The notes beneath the pieces are model-generated. The model saw only the letters and a list, made by a program, of their open reading frames with translations. It was not told where the DNA came from and searched no databases. The position numbers and the translations under genes are program-made. DNA of 64,000 bases from the NCBI RefSeq assembly GCF_017377395.1, contig NZ_CP061800.1:3803633-3867632 (forward strand). The letters are read 5' to 3'. Origin of the DNA: Desulfonema magnum (lineage in GTDB: Bacteria; Desulfobacterota; Desulfobacteria; Desulfobacterales; 4be13). The number at the start of each line of letters is the position of its first letter. Positions within the stretch are counted from its first letter, which is position 1. Positions 1 through 7,602 of the stretch are shown piece after piece.

Positions 1-170
1 ATTTCTTGCTCCGAAACAGGAGCTGTATCAATGTCATGGGATACATCTTGTTCATATGATATTTTTTCTTCGATTTTTTCCGTAACAACAGGCTCATGTT
101 TTTTACGGATAAAGAAGCCAAAGAATTTGCGGAGAAAACCGCTAGAAAATTTAAGGAAGTTATCGAACAT
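1..170 (-). CDS. Partial CDS, N-terminus of an unidentified protein running off the left edge
   Basis: Read on the minus strand from ATG at 170-168, the frame stays open for 56 codons to the edge of the window. A GAGGAG ribosome-binding site lies about 9 bases upstream of the ATG. The protein starts MFDNFLKFSSGFLRKFFGFF, then has a basic stretch (RKK) and an acidic tail rich in E, D and S. A short aromatic/basic amphipathic start followed by an acidic linker resembles the N-terminus of FtsY-type SRP receptors, but no catalytic domain is visible, so this is only a suggestion. The gene points out of the window, away from the tandem repeats at 226-403. Confidence 0.5.
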   Translation of the reverse strand, partial: MFDNFLKFSSGFLRKFFGFFIRKKHEPVVTEKIEEKISYEQDVSHDIDTAPVSEQE

Positions 171-225
171 TATTTTTTTCTCCTCAAAAGTTTCAAATAA
201 ATATCCGGCAGATACTAAAAAGGAG

Positions 226-403
226 TGCCAAACTTGCAGTTTGGCAAATAAGTCCCTGGCGGATGAAGTAAAGGAGCGACGAATTTACAGTTTGGCAAAT
301 AAGTCCCTGGCGGATGAAGTAAAGGATCGACAAATTTACAGTTTGGCAAATAAGTCCCTGGCGGATGAAGTAAAGGAGCGGCAAATTTACAGTTTGGCAA
401 ATA
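226..403. repeat. 51-bp tandem repeat array led by a palindrome
   Basis: Three full 51-bp units plus a partial fourth; the TTTGGCAAAT core starts at 240, 291, 342 and 393. Units contain GTCCCTGGCGGATGAAGTAA and differ at only a few bases. The array starts with a perfect inverted repeat TGCCAAACT-TGC-AGTTTGGCA (226-246), which recurs at 2668-2690. Because 51 is divisible by three, several frames stay open across it, but no start or RBS suggests real coding. It lies between the partial gene and the small membrane-protein gene. Confidence 0.85.
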
Positions 404-404
404 C

Positions 405-809
405 TCAGTCATCGCTTACAAAAGTGTTATCCCTGACTTTTTGCTCATATATTGCTTGTTTCAGCTTTCTTGCCCGCTTAAAAAATTTAAAAATGCCTGT
501 GCTGCCGCCTGCGATGAACAAACCAGTGACAACCATGGATATAAAAGAAGGTTCCCTCATGTTAAAAATCATGGCGATAATATCAAGGTCCAGTTTAAAA
601 ACAATGGCGATGGACAGCAGGCTTGCTATCCATGGCTTGATGTCCAAAAAATCTTCCCCGACCTGTTTGTCCAGACGTTTCTCAACAAAACCCCACACCT
701 TTGAATCAAAAATCTGATACAGCGCCCGCTCAATAATAAGAGAAAGCACGCTGAACCCCAGCAGGACCGCGATAAAGTTTTCCCAGTATTCAGAACTGAT
801 TACTGGCAT
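405..809 (-). CDS. Small membrane protein, three predicted helices, function unknown
   Basis: 134 aa starting MPVISSEYWENF. The start at 809 is chosen because AGGAGG sits 7 bases upstream; a start 9 codons earlier would overlap the end of the TPR gene and lacks that spacing. Hydrophobic segments lie near residues 11-33 (FIAVLLGFSVLSLIIERALY), 68-90 and 97-118, with a basic C-terminal tail (FKFFKRARKLKQ). There is no signal peptide, so it is probably an inner-membrane protein with cytoplasmic basic loops. Size and topology resemble phage holin-like or mechanosensor-like small proteins, but I recognise no family motif. It begins 11 bases after the TPR lipoprotein gene and is probably cotranscribed with it. 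Confidence 0.7.
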   Translation of the reverse strand: MPVISSEYWENFIAVLLGFSVLSLIIERALYQIFDSKVWGFVEKRLDKQVGEDFLDIKPWIASLLSIAIVFKLDLDIIAMIFNMREPSFISMVVTGLFIAGGSTGIFKFFKRARKLKQAIYEQKVRDNTFVSDD

Positions 810-820
810 GAAAATACCTC

Positions 821-1645
821 CTATTTTATCCGCCACGGCTTATGGTTTCTGTAAGATTTCAAGTGATCTTCGTATATTTTCAAATGACTTGTATCTCCCC
901 TGTCATTTAATAATTTAATAATTTTTTCCATAGTTGCAACCGCGTCGTCAAAATTGCCTGCCTCGGCATGGGCCGCGGCCAACGTGTCCAAAGTAAAAAC
1001 ATCGTGGTTAAGTTCCACTGCTTTTTCCGCCAGTGTGACAGCCTTGTCACCGCTCCGATACGCAGGATCCGAACAAGTTGCCAGGAGCCAGGCCAGATTA
1101 TTATATGGCACAAAAAGTTTCGGATTAAGTTCCAATGCCTTAACATAATCATTAATGGCTTTGCCATACTCTTTTTTCATTTGCCAGGCATTTCCCCGGG
1201 TATCATAAATTGTGCCATCATTCGGATTAAGTTCCAGGGCTTTATTGAAATCGCTAATGGCTTTCTCATACTCACCTTTCTTACCCCAGGCAGTGCCTCG
1301 GTCATGATAGGCTTTTTCGAGTTCGGGATTGAGTTCCAGGACTTTACTGTAATCTTTGATGGCTTTGTCAAGTTTGCCTTTTTCTTCCCATACATGGCCT
1401 CTGAAATAATATGCGCTTGTGTATAGCGGATCTATCTCTGTCACCTTATTATAAGCTGATATTGCCTGATCATAGTCCCCTTTTTCAGCCCATACGTTCC
1501 CCTTGTCAAACCACGCTTTCGGATCTGGTTTTTCTTCAGTGCGCTGTTCATCCGGGGTTTTGTCATTTCTTGAATGACAGCCTCCGGTAACCAGCAGACA
1601 AATGACAGATAGAAAACACAGTGTCAAAATAACAATTTTTCTCAT
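821..1645 (-). CDS. TPR-repeat lipoprotein
   Basis: 274 aa. The N-terminus MRKIVILTLCFLSVICLLVTGGC is a lipoprotein signal peptide with a lipobox-like VTGGC, giving lipidation at Cys23 and export to the periplasmic side. Four to five tetratricopeptide repeats follow (about residues 40-185), each with the W-x-x-KGxYxxAIxxYxKALELNP pattern, then a more divergent AWLLATC..AVTLAEKAVEL repeat and a basic PWR tail. ATG at 1645 is preferred over the in-frame GTG at 1654 because AGAGGTG lies 6 bases upstream of the ATG. TPR lipoproteins scaffold envelope complexes; the partner here is unknown. It leads a two-gene unit with the small membrane protein. Confidence 0.85.
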   Translation of the reverse strand: MRKIVILTLCFLSVICLLVTGGCHSRNDKTPDEQRTEEKPDPKAWFDKGNVWAEKGDYDQAISAYNKVTEIDPLYTSAYYFRGHVWEEKGKLDKAIKDYSKVLELNPELEKAYHDRGTAWGKKGEYEKAISDFNKALELNPNDGTIYDTRGNAWQMKKEYGKAINDYVKALELNPKLFVPYNNLAWLLATCSDPAYRSGDKAVTLAEKAVELNHDVFTLDTLAAAHAEAGNFDDAVATMEKIIKLLNDRGDTSHLKIYEDHLKSYRNHKPWRIK

Positions 1646-1796
1646 TTTATTCACCTCTGATCATACGTTTTATGAATTCTGTGCGGCAATCCTGCAAAGG
1701 CAGTGATGAATCCTGTTCCGTCCCCGGAATATCGGGACATTGGAATTTCATTTATCATTATTTTTGCAGGACTGGCAAGAAATGCAGGCTATATTA

Positions 1797-1960
1797 TTTA
1801 TTTCGAGTTCCCTTATATACATACCTAACCATAAGCTTTCGATATCTGATCGAAAAACAAATCCTCGGCAGATCGAAAAGTTTCCGGGCTGTGTGCGGGA
1901 AAACGAAGAACCCGGCTTTTTTCCGGACGAAGTGTCTCTCCGGCCGGAAAAAGCCGGGTT
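1797..1960. repeat. Dispersed motif plus CCCGGC hairpin
   Basis: TTTATTTCGAGTTCCCTTA at 1797-1815 is followed at 1909-1960 by a stem AACCCGGCTTTTTTCCGG / CCGGAAAAAGCCGGGTT. The same pairing of motif and CCCGGC-type hairpin recurs at 22287-22376, and a variant lies at 27671-27786. It is a REP-like family of this genome. The stretch 1646-2100 holds no convincing gene: open frames here lack ribosome-binding sites and run through the hairpin. Confidence 0.7.
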
Positions 1961-2100
1961 TTTCCCCTGTCCGTCGTGTCCGCCCTGTTACGGCCCGAAA
2001 ATTTTTCAATCTGCGGGCCCGGATTTTTTCCCAGAATGACCCGCCGTCCATGACGTAAAACCCCGCGTTTCTCTGCTGACCACAGAAAAAAAAGATATAT

Positions 2101-2514
2101 AAAAATTTCTGATTATAACGGATTCAGGGGAGGCCGGCCAATGCTGCAAATATGGGTGTGTCCCGCCTTTCACACATCCGAAAAAATCAGCCACAAAGGC
2201 ACAAAGACACAAAGGAGGCACAAAGAGACTTCGTGAGACTTCGCGCCTTCGTGCCTTCGTGGCAAAAAAACGGATGTGTCCCGCCTTTTATCCAAAAAAA
2301 TCAGCCACAAAGACACAAAGGAGGCACAAAGAGACTTTGTGAGACTTTGTGAGACTTTGCGCCTTCGTGCCTTCGTGGCAAAAAAACGGATGCGTCCCGC
2401 CTTTTACACATAAAATCTGTTCCTGTGTAAAAGCCGGGGCACACCCGCAAATATGCCGCCCTTACAGGGCCTGGTCGGCCCTCCCCTAAATCCGTTATAA
2501 TCAGAAAAATTTTT
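2101..2514. mobile_element. MITE-like element with 40-bp inverted ends and internal tandem hairpins
   Basis: The left end (2101-2140, core TTCTGATTATAACGGATT then GGGGAGGCCGGCCA) is matched in inverted orientation at 2472-2514. Between the ends lie two tandem units of about 117 bp; GTGTCCCGCC or GCGTCCCGCC recurs at 2158, 2276 and 2392. Each unit contains the inverted pair CCACAAAG...CTTCGTGGC built from CACAAAG-type words. No coding sequence is visible. Non-autonomous elements with such ends are probably moved by a transposase elsewhere. Clear target duplications are not visible. A partial copy of the end (CTGATTATAACG) also occurs near 27238. Confidence 0.6.
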
Positions 2515-2625
2515 TGCTCAGGTACTTATCTGATTTGGGAAAATACAGGGCGGATAAGGCATCTCAGGCATTTTATTTTTTGGATATATCTTATTTACGG
2601 ACGTATATCCGGAATTTTATAGACT

Positions 2626-2762
2626 TTATCGGAAATAAAAAACATCGGTCAAAACCGGACATCCGGATTGCCAAACTTGCAGTTTGGCAATATTCCAGTA
2701 TAGGTGTTTTGCCAAACTGCAAGTTTGACACTCCGGATTGTCTGGCCGCTTATTTCCGATAA
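2626..2762. repeat. Nested inverted-repeat element
   Basis: Outer inverted repeat TTATCGGAAATAA (2626-2638) and TTATTTCCGATAA (2750-2762). Inside are two copies of the TTGCCAAACTTGCAGTTTGG palindrome family in opposite orientation (2668-2690 and 2709-2729), so the whole stretch folds back on itself. The inner palindrome is the one that opens the tandem array at 226. The stretch 2763-2837 shows nothing else. Confidence 0.6.
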
Positions 2763-2849
2763 TGTCTTATGATAGCCGTTACTTTCCTTTGTATATCTCG
2801 ATAATTTATCATAAAATCTTTGCATAAGCAAGCTTGTTGACAAATCATC

Positions 2850-4727
2850 AGTGCTGAAGCATGAGTTTTTATTCAGCAGTTATTTGGGAGCAAAAAACAA
2901 TAAAATTTGCTCGTGATAATAAATTCATATACTGAATTACTTTCAGAGATTTTTAATGATGACTATACAGCAAAAAAATGTTATATATGCACACACCTCT
3001 CCCTCAGATGTCACGTCTTTATATATTTTCGATGCAGGACTAAGCCAGACGAAGCTGAAAGTTTTTGTTCAGTCGCCTGAACACTGTTTCCTCATCCGGC
3101 CACGGGCCGGAAACTGTTTCACGAATAAATCTGATAAAACCTTTCAGGCCATGATTTTTAACTGTTTTTATAAGGCATTCGGAATACTGGGCAAGAATGG
3201 TGAACAGATGACCGGTTTTCATCAGATAATGATATCCTTTCATGGCACTCCAGTTGTAAGAAAAACAGTGTTCATAATTATACCCGTGACGTTTTTCAAC
3301 AAGTATGCCGGTTTCAATACCCCATCGGTGACGTGCTCCCATATTACAGCGTTCGTGAACATTGCCGTAGTTAAGCGGTTCGCTGGAAATCCAGGCATGA
3401 CGGGAGGTCATGATCTCAGTCTCCGCATTTTTATTAACCTTTTCCCATGTCTCCTCACATACGACAACATGGATCACAATTTTGCGCCTGTATTTCTCTC
3501 CGTACCGGTATTCCAGTCCGTTCACCCATTCAAAATGCTGTTTACGATTCCCCCATTTCCTGTTTGCCCTGTTGCCTTTCTCAAGTCCTCTGAGCGAGTT
3601 GAATTCCTCCCACACACTGCGCAGACAATTGTCTTTCAGGACAATCATGAACTGCCATTTGTTCTCTGCGCACAACTCCGCCACAGGGCCGTTGGCATAA
3701 AGACCGTCAAGCAGCAATATTACCGGAAGACGGGGAAATTTCTTTTTCAGACGCCTCATCAGTCTGTGAAAAGCCTTCAGCTCACAGTCCTGTTTGTTGT
3801 TATCCGTATCTCCTTCCGGATAACTCAGAAATTCACTCATAAGGGGAATTGTCATTCCGTTATGAAATGCAAGGCAGGCTTCCAGCACATAGACATAATA
3901 CTGCCTCCGCTCACTTTTCCCGATCTTGCGTTCCAGACATTCCTCACTCCATATCTCACTTCTTACAAACTTCTGTGTCCCGTCAACAGCCACAGGATAA
4001 CAATTGCCGATCAGATAACGACGGAACTTTTTATTCCTGACAAACCGGCGGACCAGTTCAATATAAGCTTCTTCAATCTCGGCAACTTCAATTGCGGAAA
4101 GAAGACGCATCAGTGTGTCATTATGCGGCAGATCAGCAAGTTCAGGAAAATACAGCCGAAGATTTTCCATAAACATCGGACGGGTCATCTCCCGATTTGC
4201 CTCACGCCGGGAACTCATCTGGAATACAAAGGTAAGTATTCCGTAAATCAGAATGACCGTCATCTTATGTTTGCACTTTTTCGGATTTCTCGGGTCCTGA
4301 ATCTTCCTCAGGCGTTTCAGAAGGACCGGAAGATGAGCTTTTATAATTTTCATTTGCTCTGTAAGCGCCTCTTCACGTTCCGCTTTTTCTTCCGCCACTG
4401 TCTTACAGGCACATTTGCAGTTCGGAAGGGAGTCCCGGGATGCAGGTTTCAGACCTTCTGTTTTCTGATGCTCGCGCAGTTGCTTTTCAACCTTTTTTTT
4501 CTCCGCTCTCTGATTTGTCAGTTCAGCGGTGTCAGGACGGCCGGATGCTGTCTGTTTTTCAGGCATGATTTTTCCTTTCTGATGCAATATAAATATCTGA
4601 TGCAATATACATGCCAATATAATACAAAAAATAAATTTTGTCTTCCCCAAAAAACAGCGCGACAAAAAAAATTAAGGTTTTAATTAAAGCTTTGTGTATC
4701 AACGAATTAAATTTCATGCTTCAGAAC
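2850..4727. mobile_element. Insertion sequence with inverted ends and 12-bp direct repeats
   Basis: The direct repeat TGACAAATCATC occurs at 2838-2849 and again at 4728-4739. Just inside are imperfect terminal inverted repeats, left TGCTGAAGCATGAGTTTTTA and right (reverse-complemented) TTCTGAAGCATGAAATTTAA, sharing CTGAAGCATGA exactly. The element is 1878 bp and carries one DDE transposase gene on the minus strand. A 12-bp duplication fits IS4-like elements. Confidence 0.8.
3040..4566 (-). CDS. DDE transposase of the 2850-4727 insertion sequence
   Basis: 508 aa starting MPEKQTASGRPDTAEL, chosen because AAAGGAA precedes this ATG; frames extending further upstream begin in AT-rich repeats of the IS end. 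A charged coiled-coil-like N-terminus (about residues 15-95) carries a CKCAC cysteine cluster. The RNase H-like catalytic core follows: first Asp in YPVAVDGTQ, second in VILLLDGLYANGP, and Glu in RWGIETGILVEK, which fits the R-x3-E-x6-K part of the IS4 YREK signature with Tyr replaced. It appears intact, so the element may be active. Exact family placement (IS4-like or unclassified) is uncertain. Confidence 0.85.
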   Translation of the reverse strand: MPEKQTASGRPDTAELTNQRAEKKKVEKQLREHQKTEGLKPASRDSLPNCKCACKTVAEEKAEREEALTEQMKIIKAHLPVLLKRLRKIQDPRNPKKCKHKMTVILIYGILTFVFQMSSRREANREMTRPMFMENLRLYFPELADLPHNDTLMRLLSAIEVAEIEEAYIELVRRFVRNKKFRRYLIGNCYPVAVDGTQKFVRSEIWSEECLERKIGKSERRQYYVYVLEACLAFHNGMTIPLMSEFLSYPEGDTDNNKQDCELKAFHRLMRRLKKKFPRLPVILLLDGLYANGPVAELCAENKWQFMIVLKDNCLRSVWEEFNSLRGLEKGNRANRKWGNRKQHFEWVNGLEYRYGEKYRRKIVIHVVVCEETWEKVNKNAETEIMTSRHAWISSEPLNYGNVHERCNMGARHRWGIETGILVEKRHGYNYEHCFSYNWSAMKGYHYLMKTGHLFTILAQYSECLIKTVKNHGLKGFIRFIRETVSGPWPDEETVFRRLNKNFQLRLA

Positions 4728-4739
4728 TGACAAATCATC

Positions 4740-5019
4740 CGCTACCGGAGAAAAGAAATCATCAAAAATGTGCAGGCATCCGGGAACCCGGATGCCGGAC
4801 TGATGCGCTTATTTGTAAAAATCAGCAGTGTCCTGAATCCGGATATAAACTCATATTTATCAAATTGATTCAGATAGTTAAGATGCTTATACTCAGAACC
4901 GGAACACGACCCGGATTTTGCACTTGATTTTTTTCCCTTAAACAGATAGAAGCAGTTATTTTACAGTTCAGCTTGATCTTGTAAAATTTTAAAAAATCCC
5001 AATGCAGAGAGGAGTACTT
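4740..5019. other. Intergenic region upstream of the EF-G-like gene
   Basis: No gene is seen. A perfect palindrome GGCATCCGGG-AA-CCCGGATGCC lies at 4775-4796, not followed by a T-run. The ribosome-binding site for the EF-G-like gene (GAGAGGAG, 5007-5014) is at the right end. No confident -35/-10 pair could be picked in the AT-rich stretch 4925-5000. Confidence 0.5.
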
Positions 5020-7092
5020 ATGAGTGAGATGATGGAAAAATTAAGAAACATTGCCCTTGTTTCCCATGGAGATGCCGGAAAGACGTCACTGGCAGAGGTT
5101 ATGCTTTTCAAGGCAGGAGTTACCAACCGGGTGGGACGTGTGGAAGATGGTAACACTGTAATGGACTTCGAGCCGGAAGAACTCAAGCGTCAGATTAGCA
5201 TCAGCAGCGGATTCCATCAGTATAATTGGAAAAAACATACCGTAAATCTTATCGACACTCCTGGTGATCAGAATTTTTTTTCAGATACCAAAACGTGTAT
5301 GCAGGCTGCCGACGGCGTTGTTGTCATCATTGATGCCGTGGATGGCGTAAAGGTTCAGACTGAACAGGCATGGGATTTTGCAACGGAATTCAATTTACCC
5401 TGTATGATCTTCATCAACAAACTTGACAGGGAACGGGCGGATTTCTCCCGCACATTTGAGGATGCAAAAGGATGTTTTGAGGAACCAAAGCCGATTATTT
5501 TTCAACTCCCCATCGGAACTGAGGCTGATTTCAAAGGTGTTGTTGATCTGATCAGTATGAAGGCATATACTTATGACGCAGATGGCAACGCCACAGTCGG
5601 AGATATCCCTTCTGATATGCAGGAAACAGCAGAGAGCGAAAGAGAATCACTGATAGAAAATATCGCAGAGGCTGATGATGAACTGCTTGAAAGATATCTT
5701 GAAGGAGAAACCGTGTCTGATGAAGAAATCATGGCGGTTTTAAGAAAAGGTATCGTATCCCGAATATTTACACCGGTTCTTTGCGGTTCTGCCACAAACA
5801 ATGTGGGGGTTGACCTTCTCATGGATTTTATCACAAGCAGTATGCCCTCCCCTCTTGACCGGGGGCCGAAAACCGGTACGGAGCCTGACAGTGAAAATGA
5901 AATTGAACGTTCGCCTGACCCGGACGCGCCCTTTTCCGGGTTTGTGTTTAAGACTGTGGCCGACCCCTACGCTGGACGTCTTACATTGTTCAAAATTGTT
6001 TCAGGACAGTTGGGGGGAGACGGGACTTTTTATAATACCACCAAAGATACAAAGGAACGCTTTACCCAGTTGTTAAGAATTGCCGGCAAAGAACAAAAGC
6101 CGATAAAAGAAGCAGGCCCCGGAGATATTGTGGCCGTGGCCAAACTTAAGGAAACGACTACAGGGGATACCCTTTGCGCTGATAATGCCAAAATAAAATA
6201 TCAATGTGCAGAACCGCTTCCCAATATTATTTCTTTTGCGATCACGCCGAAATCCAAAGGGGATGAGGATAAACTGTTTTCTTCCATTGCCAAGCTTCTT
6301 GAAGAGGATACAGCTCTGAAAATGGAGCGGAACGCTGAAACAAAGCAAATTCTGTTGTTGGGAATGGGACAGGTCCATATTGAAGCCACTGTGGAAAAGC
6401 TTAAAAGGAAGTATAATGTTGAAGTCGAGCTGAACACGCCCAAAGTGCCTTATAAGGAGACCATCAAAAAGAAAGTCAGGGTTCAGGGAAAGCATAAGAA
6501 ACAGTCCGGGGGCCACGGACAGTATGGAGATTGCTGGATTCAGATGGAACCTTTGCCCAAGGGCAGCGGGTTTGAGTTTGTTGATGCTATCGTGGGAGGC
6601 GTTATTCCAAGGCAATACATCCCTGCTGTGGAAAAAGGTATTATTGAGGCTTCTGCCAAAGGTGTGCTTGCCGGGTTTCCCTGTATTGACTTCAAAGTGA
6701 CGCTGGATTATGGTTCCTTTCATGCTGTGGATTCTTCTGAGATGGCGTTTAAAGTTGCCGGCTCTCTTGCCTTTAAGAAAGCATCGGAAGAGGCCCAGCC
6801 CGTATTGCTGGAGCCCATCATGAAGATTACCATTATCACTCCGGATGATTACATGGGGGATATCATGGGGGATCTGAACGGAAAGCGCGGCAGGGTCTTA
6901 GGAATGGATAACAAAGGTAAAAACCAGGTCATTAACGCAAATGTGCCCATGTCAGAATTCCTGACGTATGCCCCGGATCTCAGATCAATGACAGGCGGCC
7001 GAGGCATGTTCTTCATGGAGTTTTCACATTATGACGAGGTTCCTGCCCAGATAGCCGAGAAGATTATAGAGGAACTTAAGAGTAAGGAATAA
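5020..7092 (+). CDS. fusA2: Elongation factor G-like GTPase (EF-G paralogue)
   Basis: 690 aa, full EF-G length. The start at 5020 (MSEMMEKLRNIALVS) has GAGAGGAG 5 bases upstream. GTPase motifs: G1 SHGDAGKT (15-22), G2 region RQISIS (57-62) where EF-G normally has RGITI, G3 DTPGD (79-83), G4 NKLD (133-136), G5 GSAT. Domains II-V follow, including the domain IV stretch HGQYGDCWIQ and a C-terminal domain V ending in MFFMEFSHYDEVP. The usual catalytic His after DTPG is Asp83, and the G2 Thr is Ser. These features mark the divergent EF-G2 group rather than the housekeeping factor. It is monocistronic, with a terminator-like hairpin after the stop. The symbol is by analogy. Confidence 0.9.
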   Translation: MSEMMEKLRNIALVSHGDAGKTSLAEVMLFKAGVTNRVGRVEDGNTVMDFEPEELKRQISISSGFHQYNWKKHTVNLIDTPGDQNFFSDTKTCMQAADGVVVIIDAVDGVKVQTEQAWDFATEFNLPCMIFINKLDRERADFSRTFEDAKGCFEEPKPIIFQLPIGTEADFKGVVDLISMKAYTYDADGNATVGDIPSDMQETAESERESLIENIAEADDELLERYLEGETVSDEEIMAVLRKGIVSRIFTPVLCGSATNNVGVDLLMDFITSSMPSPLDRGPKTGTEPDSENEIERSPDPDAPFSGFVFKTVADPYAGRLTLFKIVSGQLGGDGTFYNTTKDTKERFTQLLRIAGKEQKPIKEAGPGDIVAVAKLKETTTGDTLCADNAKIKYQCAEPLPNIISFAITPKSKGDEDKLFSSIAKLLEEDTALKMERNAETKQILLLGMGQVHIEATVEKLKRKYNVEVELNTPKVPYKETIKKKVRVQGKHKKQSGGHGQYGDCWIQMEPLPKGSGFEFVDAIVGGVIPRQYIPAVEKGIIEASAKGVLAGFPCIDFKVTLDYGSFHAVDSSEMAFKVAGSLAFKKASEEAQPVLLEPIMKITIITPDDYMGDIMGDLNGKRGRVLGMDNKGKNQVINANVPMSEFLTYAPDLRSMTGGRGMFFMEFSHYDEVPAQIAEKIIEELKSKE

Positions 7093-7103
7093 GTATTTTA
7101 AAT

Positions 7104-7140
7104 GTCTGAGTGCTTGGATAATACCAACCACTCAGACTTT
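7104..7140 (+). terminator. Terminator-like hairpin after the EF-G-like gene
   Basis: Stem GTCTGAGTG (7104-7112) / CACTCAGAC (7129-7137) with a 16-base loop, followed by TTT. It starts 11 bases after the stop codon. The T-run is short, so termination may be helped by the second hairpin at 7159-7202. Confidence 0.5.
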
Positions 7141-7203
7141 CAGCAGATCGAAATTTTTTCCGGAGTGCAAAAATAGAGCGAAGCGGTTTTTTGCACTCCG
7201 GAT
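7138..7203. repeat. Dispersed hairpin repeat, copy 1
   Basis: TTCAGCAGATCGAAATTTT is followed by the stem TCCGGAGTGCAAAAA (7159-7173) / TTTTTGCACTCCGGA (7188-7202). The loop reads TAGAGCGAAGCGG. A near-identical copy in inverted orientation lies at 30468-30538, including the CAGCAGATCGAAA flank. A diverged relative is at about 27266-27330. Confidence 0.75.
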
Positions 7204-7602
7204 TTAGGGACTAACGGATTATGCCAAAACCTGAGACCCGGAAAGCTACTGTCGAAACCTCATAAAGCCTTGTCAGTTCTATGTCTTATGGGAAAATCAG
7301 GTTAAAAAATGACCTGTAAGAAAATGGTGACTTATGCAATTTTTATGATCATGCGCTTTCCGAAAAACATGACGAAACAAAACAAATTCGGAGAATTACA
7401 AATTCAAAGAAAAGTGCCGGGGTTAAAACTTTCGAAAGTTTTAACGCATGAGGGTATGACATGCCGGAAAAAAAACGCCGGGGCGCGTGGCATCCCGCAG
7501 GCAGTTTTTCAAGCCGGGGGAGGGGGGCACGGCTTTCTCATAAAAATATAGAGCTAAATTTCAGATAGTTAAAAAATTACTTATATGATTTTCTCATCTT
7601 CT
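7204..7602. other. Non-coding stretch between the EF-G-like gene and the ISAs1-type transposase
   Basis: No gene with a credible ribosome-binding site. A perfect 24-bp palindrome centred on TTTCGAAA lies at 7422-7445 (GTTAAAACT arms). An 80-codon open frame at 7309-7551 has no supporting features and crosses the palindrome. The outer end of the ISAs1-type element probably lies here but could not be recognised. Confidence 0.5.

Noticed and set aside
226..403. Possible CRISPR array from the 51-bp repeats
   Set aside because: The whole 51-bp unit is repeated with no variable spacers.
31..717. 228-codon plus-strand frame with repeated LANKSLADEVKERQIYS
   Set aside because: It is made by the 51-bp tandem repeat (a multiple of three) and runs antisense to two minus-strand genes; no RBS.
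2956..4683. Long plus-strand open frame (575 codons) across the first IS
   Set aside because: It is antisense to a clear DDE transposase, has no motifs, and its reading follows the codon bias of the opposite strand.
7309..7551. 80-codon frame after the EF-G-like gene
   Set aside because: No RBS, crosses a perfect palindrome, and shows no family features.
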